From the NCBI RefSeq assembly GCF_032118995.1, contig NC_092650.1, forward strand, positions 1,612,001 through 1,676,000: a DNA stretch of 64,000 bases, read 5' to 3'. Both the position numbers and the translations under genes were made by a program. The DNA comes from Asterias amurensis (Eukaryota > Echinodermata > Asteroidea > Forcipulatida > Asteriidae). Below the pieces are notes generated by a model. The model ran no database searches. It was given only the letters and a program-made list of their open reading frames with translations, and was not told the DNA's origin. Each line of letters begins with the position of its first letter. Within the stretch, counting starts at the first letter, position 1. This document shows, in pieces, positions 49,094-60,054 of this stretch.

Positions 49094-52000
49094 ATGCCTG
49101 TATCACCAGAGGAGCTTGTCAGACTCTTGGCACTTTTGGCCCAGGAGGAGAACCTAAAAGTGACTGTAAAGGAGACTATGAAAGGCGGAGCCATGGCTGG
49201 TGCTGGAGCTGTGATTGGTGGATTCTGTGGGGGCCCAGTTGGAATTGCAGTTGGTGAGTAAAAACTACATGTAAAGCCTGGTTCATACTTCCTGCAAATG
49301 CAATTTTGCAATACCATTTTTGACGACACAAGTTCGCAACGAATAATTTGCATCAGTTGACTTAAAGCTTGCTCAACATTACATTGTTTGTGTCTTAAGT
49401 GTTGCTGTTGTTTTGTTTTCTCATATGATTTTGTATTTGTGTTGCTTTGCCATGCTTTGCCATGCTTGTTTTTGTTGTATTATTTTATGAGAATTTGACA
49501 CTTTTGTTGTAATTTTGTTAAGCATGATTGTTGTAGCACAGAATGAGGCAGTATCAGGAAGATTGCTCACACCTTCATGTAAATAGACATGTTGTCTATT
49601 AAAGGAACACGTTGCCTTGGATCGGACGAGTTGGTCAAAACAAAAGCGTTTGTAACCATTTTTTATAAAATACATATGGTTGGAAAGATGTTTTAAAAGT
49701 AGAATACAATGATCCACACAAGTTTGCCTCGAAATTGCGTGGTTTTCCTTCTACTGTGCGAACTAACATCGTTGGCCATTTATGGGAGTCAAAATTTTGA
49801 CCCCCATAAATGGCCGACGTGTTAGTCGACAAGGTAAAAGGAAAACCACGCAATTTCGAGGCATGTTTGTGTGGATCATTGTATTCTACTTTTACAACAT
49901 CTTTCTACCCATATGCATTTTATAAAAAACGGATACAAACGCTTTTCAAAGACCAACTCGACCGATCCAAGGCAACGTGTTCCTTTAATGTATGTAGACC
50001 TGGAACTCACTGGAACTCACTGCTTCTGGCATTGTGTGGCCTAATCATCCCAGTCTTAAAAATCAAACTTAATGAATTGCTTATTAACATGCCCCTGCTC
50101 CAAATTGTTAAACTCTAGCTTTAGCTCGCTTAAATACTACTGTAGCTTCTTGTTCAGTTTAGTAGGGGAAATAAATAATATTGAAATCAGAACAGGAAAT
50201 TGCCTCTGTGGCTGTCATCTTCAATTGACTTTCCTTTTGGCTGTCTCCATCGTTGAAACTCCAAGATCATATTTAGGTTGATAGTCTTAAAGATCAGTTC
50301 TTGAATGCATCACTGGCAGTGGCATATAGTTTCCATGGCAACTCTTGCAACAAACATGCACTGCATTGTATCCTGACTGGAGTCTTTGGGTTTAGAGAAT
50401 CATGACACTTGTCAACTCCTGGTAGAGCACTTTTGTTTCTGTGTGTCTTGCTATTGATCTTCATGTCGTGGTGTCTGTGACAATGAAGTCTGTAAACTTG
50501 TATTAATCTTTTTGAGATATGGTGGACATTATACTAGGAGTGCACTGTTTGATTTACCCAAACCTAATATTTATCAACAAATTGTGTCCACAATATTTTT
50601 GGGGGGTTGCATTTTTAAGCAATCTCTTGCACATGTTCATGCAATTATGGTCTTCAATGGTCTGTTGACAAATATAAGTAGAAACACCCAAGGGCCAGTC
50701 AAATTCTCTTCAAGTCGTAGAGTTGGTGTTTAAAAAGAAGCCCTATTCACAGGCATGATATTATTCCTACTCTAGTCTGCTTTTCAATATTTGTTTTGCC
50801 CTTGGGAAAAATCTGAACAAAACTGTGATTAATAAGCCTGAAATGTTTATTAAAGCCTATCACGTATACGTACGTACGCACACGTAGGTCACCCGTTCAC
50901 TAGACAAGTTGCTCCTACTTTTTTTCCAAAGACCAATTGTCATGCCTGTATTAAACCTAATGGACCTGGACTTATGTGGACACCTGAAATTGTGACTGGT
51001 CTAACTCCAACAGGCCAGTCTACTAAAAAAGGGCAAATCTTTTACTTCATATATGAATTGATGACCTTCATTTACTGTATTTCAAATGGCTTATTATTTT
51101 GTTGTCTGTGTGCACCGCATATCACTGTAGGCTTCATTGATTCTTTTTAGAGACAGTGACTGCGTGGTTAGTGTATCATTATTTTGTTAAATTTTTAAAA
51201 CTTTTTTGTTTGTTTTATTTATTTTTTAATTTGTAGAGTGCAAGCTGTCCATTGGTCATAATGTAGCAATTTGATTTAAATTTGTAGCTTTTTGCATTGT
51301 CAGTTTGAATTGTTACCTACTGTAACTTGTTATCAGAATAAAATGTTGGATACATAATTGGGAAACTACCATCGATCGGAAACCTGACTATCTTTAGACG
51401 ACCTCTAACAGGCATGCAACTCTTCCGCATTTCCGCGGAATTCCGCGTTTTTGTTGTTGTTTTGTTTTTCAGATTTTTGTTTTAAACCTAGCCTGGCATT
51501 AACAGTGTACAACTACAATCATGTAAAATAAGCCTAGTACACTCAAAAAATGCGCCTAAGAGCATAATAAACCTCAACATTTTCTAGGGTACCATTGTGG
51601 GTATCATGTCCCGTGGCGTTTCGGCTGCCTCGCTGCCGCGTTGTGCCTTTGAAAATTTTCCTCTTTTTTTCAACGGGCAGTTGCATGCCTGCTCTAAAGA
51701 TTTTAACGTAAAGTTTGATCTTTCTCAGGTGGTACTCTGGGCAGTATAGCTGGTGCCATCATGACTAGTGGGAAATTTAAATCCGTGCCAGAAATACTTT
51801 GTGAAATGGATCCCGTGACTAGAAATCAACTCTTCGAGCACTTCCAAAATGTCATCACAGGGTTTGGAACCCATGATGTTGTGACGCTGACTCGCTTGGT
51901 GATGGGGGACCCAATTGCTCGGATACAGGCCTTGAATGGATTGAAAAACTTCTTTTTGACCACTTTGAAGATGGATGTGACGAGTTGAGACACAAGGACT

Positions 52001-53176
52001 TGCCGTTTTTCCTTAATAGTCCTCTGGCCAAACTCCGATTGGAAAACATTGGGACAAGAACAAATTCCTCTAGATGTTTCCCGACCGACTCGGGGAATGA
52101 TTTCATCCAGCAATTTGCATAGCAGGAAATTTAGACTGAACTTATTGCTGATATTGAGTAGCAAATTCTGATTTTTGAGTAGCAACCCGTATATTTTTCG
52201 TAGCATTTTGCTATACAAGGGAAAATGTTCACCGAGGCTCTCTGGTAGCTCTCAAAGTTTGTGTTCATAGCTTTCTGAAGTCATGTAGACCAATACCTGC
52301 ATAACTTGTTCATTGCTTTGTATTCAATTTTTGAATGAATGACAATGTTGAGTTGAAAAGCCAGTGAAAGAGCCTGCGGACTGGTGAATGAAGGAGCTGG
52401 TAGAGATCCAGCTGGCAAATCAATGAAACGCTGAGAACAAACTCAGGAATCTCTACCTCTTTTGTTTGTACAGGGATTCATAGTTTGTTGACGCAGACAC
52501 TCAACTTAAAAATGCACTCACCTTTAGAGGGTTTGGGTACTTTTTTTACAATAAAAAACCCAAACATTTTACATTTAACTTGCCTGGTTTAAAGATAATG
52601 ATGGAAGAAGGCTTCCCCGAAAATATTTCTTGTTGAGGTGGTGTAGTTTTTGAGAAGAGAGTTAAAAAAATTAACAAAAATAATTGTACTGTTTATGCCA
52701 AGTGTGTGATGACTAACATTATTGGTGCTTTAGCAAAGAGATGGATCTCTTTTTCCACCGCAGTTATCTGTAAAAAATAATCATGCTTTGTGTTGCAAAC
52801 ATTGTAGAATGCTACTGTCAGTACCCAGTTTACACAAACAGAATTTGGCTGTGACAAGACTTATTATATAAACTTAATACAGTAATATTAATTAAGAAAA
52901 ATGTTATGCACAAATACTGTTATGTATTAATTAAGGAAAACAGTGTATTCACTGTGGGGTAATGAGCCAGACTGGGTTGGTGGCAAGTGGTTGTTAGCGG
53001 ACAGAGCCAAAGGCGAGGTCCATTTATTTATTTAAAAATAATAATACACAGTTTTTACATAGCGATTTATCTCAAAGGATAGGGAATCTCAAAGTGCTCT
53101 AAAGATGACTTTTTTGTAAGGGTTTGTGGGCTACTGGGTTAGTTAGGGTGAGTTCGTTCAGCTTCCCTGGGTCTAC

Positions 53177-53210
<34 letters not shown>

Positions 53211-54728
53211 TGCTCACTCGGGTAAGCCCCTAACAAGAGCTAAACGAACGATCACTCACCGCTCTTGTGGTGACGTCATGCACCTGGGGCCAGACCCAAG
53301 TGACCAACTCCACAAGCAGGGCACTTGGGGCTGACCTGGGTGAGCCCCTGGAATGAGTCGACCTAGGGAAGCTAAACGAACGCACCCTTAGTCTCAGGAG
53401 TATTCCAGTCGCATACAAATAAGATGAAATATTAAAGAGACACCTGGTGAAATTTACTCTGTTTGGTAAACCTAAATTCACTGTCCTAAGCTACCTTCGG
53501 TGCTTTTTAACACCAGCTCTGTGAATTTGGCCCAGTTCACAGAAACAATCTATATGACCAGAGCCAATAACACTTGATAAGGACAAAGCCTTATATTGTG
53601 ATTAAATTGTATTAGGATTTCTTCTGGGCCCATTTTCATAAAGCCTGTAAGCACAAACAAACGTGCTAAGCACAGACAAATCTTGCTTAGCAGAAATTGG
53701 GTAATAGCCAAAGCCAAAATTCCATGGAGTTGACATTGTTGGAAGTGGTGCCCCCACTCAGTGTTTGCTTTGCAAAGATTTTTGCAAAAACCAATTCTTT
53801 GTGCAAAAAACCCCAAACAGCTCTATGAAATTGGGCCCAGTTGACCAAGTGGAGGATTTAGAATGATTTAGGTCGACGTTGACAGGTCGGATATTTACTG
53901 TGCTTATCACAGGGTCAGGCACTTAAATCTTTAGAGTCTAAACAACTTGGTCTGGAGTAGCATTAGGAGAATAGGATGATGGAATGTGCGCATCAGTGAG
54001 ATGTCCTTGTCTTTTGGGCCATGTCTATGATGTCTTTGTTATGTCCAATTGTTCCACTGTGTCATGTTTGTCAGACAAGTGTCATCTTTAAACCATCTTA
54101 CCAGCTTAACAAACATGTTTTACACGATAGCAACTAAAAACTCACATTGCCACTTCAACTCATTGGTTTTAATACTAATGTGTTTGTTACTGTGTTATCA
54201 GGCAGAATTTGTAATTTTGGAACTTGGCAAATTGCCAAAACATAATAAGTACTAATTAAAGCTCTTGAAAATTATTTGCATTCCTTTATTTTTCACTTAA
54301 TTCTAGCAAGTAGTAATTGTATATATTGATATATAAAACTGTGCAAGTCGTTTCAAATAATAAAAATAATAATTGTTTGGAAGAGAATTTCACTGTCATT
54401 TTGGATTTTTTTGTTTGTTTTCGAATCTTACCTTGTCACAGGAGGTACGTTAGGTGGGATGATGGCGCGATGGAAGTACAAAGGAAACAATCGACCCCTC
54501 ACAGACGTCCTCCCCGAAATGACGAAAGAACAACGAGATCAACTGCATGAACAGTGTCAACCGGTACTTCGCGATTACATCGACGATGACTTCATCTCTA
54601 TGAGTCGGTTGATGAATAACGACGGGGAATTCCGAGAGAGATTGGTGCAGAGTCTTAAGACATTCGTCACCGAGACCATGAAACTTCAATTATGTGTGGA
54701 ACTGCTCACAAGAGGCAAAGCAGAATGA
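49094..54728 (+). CDS. C19orf12: C19orf12 homologue with two alternative terminal exons
   Basis: A shared exon 49038-49253 (acceptor CCCCAG, ATG at 49094) ends in phase 1. Two downstream exons each have a phase-1 acceptor, begin with the same GGTLG residues and end in their own stop: 51729-51988 (total 139 aa) and 54442-54728 (148 aa). The shared exon encodes SPEELVRLLALLAQEE and then the glycine-rich hydrophobic hairpin KGGAMAGAGAVIGGFCGGPV, diagnostic of the C19orf12 family. The first 3' exon keeps MTSGKFKSVPEILCEM and LTRLVMGD, matching human MTSGQFKPVPQILMEL and LTALVMG. The second is diverged (ARWKYKG, LTDVLPEM, MSRLMNN). Human C19orf12 is a small membrane protein of mitochondria and ER mutated in an iron-accumulation neurodegeneration. 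A noncoding first exon probably ends at 47889. Confidence 0.88.
49598..49988. mobile_element. Hairpin MITE, family 4, copy 2
   Basis: Same family as 16350-16707, with better-kept termini (TTAAAGGAACACGTTGCCTT and its complement at the other end) and the same GGCCATTTATGGGAGTCAAA centre. Both strands can fold into a stem of about 190 bp. It lies in the first C19orf12 intron after the shared exon. Confidence 0.88.
51411..51691. mobile_element. Family 7 element, copy 1
   Basis: About 280 bp bounded by GGCATGCAACTCTTCCGC and CGGGCAGTTGCATGCC, a short terminal inverted repeat (GGCATGCAACT). The body has TGGCATTAACAGTGTACAAC and TTTTCTAGGGTACCATTGTG. A second copy is at 61041-61378. It ends about 35 bases before the 51729 exon. 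Confidence 0.8.
53145..53395. repeat. Foldback element carrying a 42-base poly(C) tract
   Basis: AGGGTGAGTTCGTTCAGCTTCCC and GGGAAGCTAAACGAACGCACCCT are complementary ends. Inside are an uninterrupted C run (53178-53219) and imperfect copies of GGGTAAGCCCC / GGTGAGCCCC. It lies in the last C19orf12 intron. Confidence 0.65.
53626..53839. mobile_element. MITE family 1 copy
   Basis: GGGCCCATTTTCATAAAGCC ... CAGCTCTATGAAATTGGGCCC. It lies in the C19orf12 intron before the second terminal exon. Confidence 0.8.
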
Positions 54729-54820
54729 CACTTATTTTTCATTTTTCGTTCTCCTTTTATTTTAACAAGAGGTTGTTTTTTGTTTTGAAAGTGCTTTGGA
54801 AGGATGGCTCTAGTTCCGGG

Positions 54821-54968
54821 GTCAATTTTACAAAGAGTTAGGACAAGTCCTAACTCTAGGACTGGTCTAAAGAGATATTAAAAACTTACGGCTAGTCCTA
54901 CATAAGTTCTAGGAGGATTAACTTGTCCAAACTCGATATAAGACTGGTCTTAACTCTCTTTGAAACCC
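54821..54968. mobile_element. MITE family 3 copy in the C19orf12 3' region
   Basis: GGGGTCAATTTTACAAAGAG ... AACTCTCTTTGAAACCCGCC with inner TAACTCTAGGACTGGTC. It lies about 100 bases past the second stop codon. Confidence 0.8.
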
Positions 54969-57296
54969 GCCCTTGATTTCATAAAACTGTTAAATATTAT
55001 TCAAATAAAGACTGTGGGGGGGGGGTGCAATGGTGAGAATATTTTCATGTGTTAAAAGATGGAGTTGTACATCTGTCAACGAATGAAAACATTCTCTCCA
55101 TTGCAGGAATGCAAAACATTCATTATTTGGTTTAGGATAATGCCAGAGGTGCGTGCCATTTTTATCCCACCAATGGCGCGTACCCCGAGGGCATGATGCG
55201 ACTTAACTTCCAGCTATGCTGACATGCTAACCTGTTCCAGTGCTCCACTATTTTGCACAAATGGTATGTTATTGTTTAAAGGTGGCCATCGTGCCAATCG
55301 TTCAAAAAAATGGAGCGATCGAAGAACATAGCATGACACCATAGGGAGAGGTAAGCTTTATATAACATCCAGGTAGGTCTTTGGAGAAACAGTCGACAAA
55401 AGTGTACAGGATTGTATTTTCGCATCCACTACGAGGACTTTTTACTGCTTGATATAATGCATGTACGCGCATGGTGTTGCCTAGCTCGCAATACAAAGAA
55501 GAAAAACAAGGAGGGGCTGAAAATGCACCTTGAATTGTACTTAACTGGAAGTAACAAAAATAATGCCAGTATTCTACAAAGCAAGAAGCTTTGTTAGAGA
55601 GTTTATGATCTTTAGCAGTTTTATGAAACGGGCCTATATTGCCATTTTTAAAAGCAACAAACACACTGCCTTTAGATGATTTTGTGTGTGCCATGTCTCC
55701 ACTGATTAGCGTTGATTGACTTTGTAGTTGAATGAAAAGTGCCCAAGTAAATCAAGGCTTCGATTGAAAAAAAGTTCTATTTAAATTTAACATTAACTTC
55801 AACATGTAAAGATTATAGATCATTAACAAACTAATTAATATATCAACTCATTTACATAATTTTGTCTTATAAAACTTACAAAATTTTAGAGAACTGACTG
55901 ACTTCTGGGATAATTTGGGGGATATGGTTTTGTAAATTCATTTGACCACAAGATATATTTTCACGCCATTTCTGTTGTACCATTTCATGATTATGTAATT
56001 GTTGAAGACGGTGAGTGGCTTTGACGTACAGTTTACTGCAGCATAGCAACTAACTGCCATACTACAAGTCATTCCTCTAGTATTTAAGCGCTTTGTGTGC
56101 TGCTATTTTATTTTACTTAAGGAAGTGTTTCTACAAAACAAAATGTCATAGTCTTACAATTTGATAATGTTACGGTTTATGTGCCTTAAATTTGTCAAAT
56201 TAATTTTTGTTGTGCTGGCAAGAAGTTTTTCTTTTTGGTATTAAGAGCAGGGTAAATTACAATTGAGACCAGCATAAGTTTGCAGATTTTCAAACTTTGA
56301 TACTAAAAGTGAAAATCGTTATTTTTTAAATTTTGCAACCTGTTTTGTTATTTTGTTTGTAAGTTTTTGATTGCATCCAAGAAATTTGAATCTCAAGATT
56401 CAACTAAACAATGTTTATTGTCTGAATAAGAGAAAATTCTAAATTTTCTTTAAAAACAACAACTTTAACTTTAACCATGTACCCTCCTTTTTTTTGGACT
56501 GCCTCCTTAGTTTTCACTCAAGAACCTATTAATTTGCATGCAAACTAGATATTGTGTTTTGAGTTCAAAATATGGGGTTTAAGTAAATTTATTCCCATCC
56601 AAGTGCCTTAAGTAGTGCTAAATGTGTTGTTTTTGACAAAGTGTTTCCATTTGGGGATCATTGATACCCTCAAAGGAATAAAAGGTTCCAATTGGAGTAG
56701 AAGAATATACTTTAATTGGGGTAGTTTAACGGGACAAAACCAAAAAATGAGAATGACTTGGTGCCACAAGTACAAATGTCTTGCCGAATACTTAACGTAG
56801 TAAAAACTCATACTCATTTTTTTTTTTCAGTATGATTTTCTTTGTTTGTTTGTTTGTTTGTTTACTTTCGGGGAAAGGAATGGCCATCAGTAATATTTTT
56901 GAGGCAATATCTTTAGATGTGGATTGCAGATCAAAAATTTGTCGAATCTTCTTGTTTTTGTTTGTTCTTCTTCCAGTTTGTAGGGTTGGTAGATTTTGGT
57001 TATTTTATTTTCAATTTCAGTTATTTTGAGTAATTTTGGAAATTCACATTGCAAGGAAACAAACGGGGGACATTTTTTCACTGATTTCATGGATTATATG
57101 GCAAGTTTTGTCTTCTCAATAGTTGTTAATCCTGCCAAACTAAACTTAAATTTAAGGTTGCACTGCAGATCGGAAACTGGTTTTATTTTTCTACAAAACT
57201 CCTTTTGGCTGTTGCACCATTCCAATGATAGGTTTAAAATAGGATTTCTTAAAATGTTGCTGTAAAAAAAGATGGCTTTAATTTGGTTACACCCAT

Positions 57297-57425
57297 TTGT
57301 TCCGACACCCCTATGTTTTGATACCCCTATGTGTAGACCATTAAGTGTATTTTCCTAACCCTTTCCCTAAATCACCAGGGTTTTTTTTCAGAACATAGGG
57401 GTGTCGGAACATAGGGGAGTCGGAC
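57297..57425. repeat. Inverted repeat with tandem ACACCCCTATG motif
   Basis: GTTCCGACACCCCTATGTT faces AACATAGGGGTGTCGGAAC. Each arm carries a second copy of the CCCCTATG or CATAGGGG motif. It lies in the long C19orf12 3' region. Confidence 0.55.
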
Positions 57426-58628
57426 TGTGGAGAAGTCATCCTTAATTTTATAAACATTGATATACTTGTGTTTGGCCTTCTTTTACCAAAAGAAAAGGTC
57501 TCAATTCGCAAAATGTAAAAAAGATGGTCACAAATCAAACTCTATAAAATAAATTGACAAAGTAAAAACCAACTTGTAATTATCTATTTTTGAAACTTTA
57601 ACAGAACTATAAATTTAGTGTTTAGATTACTAATGTAGTTGTAGATTATTAAGTAGGCTAATTTCATTTCAGTTAAGTTCTCTTATACTTGTATGAAATT
57701 ATTTGGAAAATTGCTTAAAGCGTACAGATAGTATAGTTTTGTGTTTTTTGTTTCCAACTTTTGTTTGTTTTATAAAAGTATTCATATAATATTCAAATAA
57801 AGAGCAATTTTGTAATCAAGGTTGTGCTCTTGTTTGTTTTATTTAAGTTGTCACTTCTTGTCTTGGGAATGGAAAAGACACCCATGGGCGAGTGGGGGGG
57901 GGGGGGGGGGGGGGGGGGTTGGAGAGTGGGAAGACCAGGTTAAAGATGAGCAGCAAACCTCAACTTATCTGCTTTCATTATCCAGTTTTTTAAGTACCAC
58001 CCACAACAAAGCAACTTTCTTTGTTTAGAGTTTGTTATAGGTCACAAATTGCAAAATAAGTTAATGAATAAACAGATATGGGCTGAAAAGAGAATATGAA
58101 AATATATTTTGTTGAGCACCTTTAAATCACATTTTTTTAAGCGGACTATTAGCTATGAAAAAGCTCTAAAATCACTGACATGTAATCAGTTTGAATTTAA
58201 CATACTATTATAAAACCCTGTATCATGGGAAAAGGGGAAAAAAATCCCTAAATTTTCCTTGCTAAGCGATTATAGACTTTTCCTTTAATATCTCCTAGTC
58301 ATCACGTGACTGACCCCGTTTCGCCGCAGGTGGCGCAATGTTTTGATCATGTGACTCGTCCATTCACCAAAATGGAAGATGGCGGCGCCCATGTGGCAAA
58401 AAATAGTCATTGCCATATGGCTCAAAATAAACATTTTTATGTCAGTTAACAATGCTGAGTCTCTGGACATGAGTCAGGGGTAGGTATAAACCTTTAATAT
58501 TAGATATTGAAATGTTCACATATTGTAGAAGTTTTTGCAAAATTATCGATAAAATTAGTTCATTGCTGCACGCCCAGTTTCCGGACAGTATTGCCCGTAT
58601 ATTTTTGTTCCGGGTACCTGCTTCCGGT

Positions 58629-58861
58629 CACTTCGGCACCTTGCAAACTCAACAACCACAACAAACCCGGCACATACAAACTCGGCACCAAGTTGAAAAT
58701 GTTTGACTTTGAGACATTGAAGTAAAAAATAGGCCGGTTCGGAGTTTGTATGGTGTCTACCAATGTCTACTATGTCTACATTCTTTTCTTGGTGCAGAGT
58801 GGGTGCCGAGGTTTGCAGGTGCCAATAATGCAAGGTGCCGAGTTTGCGAGGTGCCGAAGTG
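58629..58861. repeat. Long-loop inverted repeat
   Basis: CACTTCGGCACCTTGCAAACTC and GAGTTTGCGAGGTGCCGAAGTG differ by one or two bases and face each other over about 190 bases. Extra GGTGCCGAG copies lie inside. No second copy in the window. Confidence 0.6.
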
Positions 58862-59486
58862 TCCTGTAAGTGTATTCGTTTTTGTTCCATACTATATTAT
58901 AGCCAACCAATGGGATGGCTAAAAACCAAATCAAATAAATGAGCCTGCCATAACCAATGTGTCCGGAGTCAAATCAAGTCACGAGTCAACTCTGCAGTTG
59001 AGTGCCTGTGATGATGATGATGTAGGGAGAATTAAAAAACAAAATAGAATTTTTTAAAAGATAATTTAGTCAGGCCGTGTCTTAGCTAAACAGCGACTTG
59101 CCTTGGGCTACTGCTCCGGCTTGATCAGTGCATCTGATCTGTATTGAAGAATACTGAATAGACAAATGCGAGCAATGTACCGTAGCTGTATAGCGGAGGT
59201 CTTTGTTTTGAGACGCAGTTTTGAAACGATTCAGGACAAACCTACCGATAGCGCTTTTTTGTTTAATATAACCTACAATGAAAATTATTATTGAATATTT
59301 TTGTCAAAAGTGAGCATTTTCATTAAGGAGATAACTTATGTAATTTTTAGTGTATAGACGAGAAGCCTATAGTCTGTACAGCCTCTTTTCCAGCTGTTTG
59401 TGTCGCTACCTGCAGCATAATGATACACTTTCTTGTGGGAGCTGTTCTAAACGCACAGAGTTTCGTTGGGGCACTAGTACGACTGC

Positions 59487-59880
59487 AGATATTCCTTCCT
59501 TCCTTCCTTCCTGTGAAGTGCAGCCTCGCATATGTGAGGATAAATGCACTGCGTGTTTGCGCATGCGTCCAAGAAAAATAAGCAGGACATGCTGTCGAGT
59601 GCGGAAATTTTTAGTGTAAACAAGTGCAAGTAAAAACTGTTGGATATGGAGAGCTACTTAGATGGATGAGTCTTAAGTGCAAGCTTAAAGGCTTCAAGCG
59701 ATTTGTACTCCGCTGGATCTACTGCTAGGCTATTCCAGTCCCGGATGGTACGTGGGAAGAAGGAGTTAGTAAACACAGTTGATTTGGTGTGAGGGATGAC
59801 AAAGCGGGATTTGTGACCTCTTGTTGATGTAGATAGATGGACGAGGTACTGGTTCCACTCAATGTCAACGAGACCGTAAC
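59487..59880 (-). mobile_element. LINE 3' fragment, second copy of the 5046-5705 element
   Basis: From the TTCC-repeat tail to its 5' truncation near 59880 it matches the other copy with only about four differences that I could count, including the same stop and 3'UTR. It retains STRGHKSRFVIPHTKS and SFFPRTIRDWNSLAVDP. The high identity implies both insertions are recent and the family was active lately. Confidence 0.88.
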
Positions 59881-60054
59881 ATCTTTTAAAGGAATACACC
59901 CCAGTTACTGGGTCCAGTATTTGTATTAGGTTTCTTTAAGTTGAATTTTCAGTTAGACTTTGAACGACTATATTTATTTGATCAGGCAGTGGTGCACAAT
60001 CTTTTCTGAAAAATTATTTTTAAAGGAAGCGTCCCTCACCTTCTCTTATTTCAG

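Larger units (their letters stand above)
54729..57801 (+). other. 3' region of the C19orf12 homologue
   Basis: No gene. AATAAA at 55004-55009 follows the stop by about 280 bases, but a G run comes directly after it. A second AATAAA at 57796-57801 is followed by a GU-rich stretch (GGTTGTGCTCTTGTTTG), a stronger polyadenylation context. Either could end the transcript. Long T-rich stretches in between suit a 3'UTR. Confidence 0.45.
57802..60054. other. Intergenic / NAGPA upstream DNA
   Basis: Holds a G25 run (57894-57918), the inverted repeat at 58629-58861 and the LINE copy (59487-59880). No signal-peptide exon for NAGPA was recognised. GC-richer DNA at 58280-58400 (GGAAGATGGCGGCGCC) looks promoter-like. 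Confidence 0.45.
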
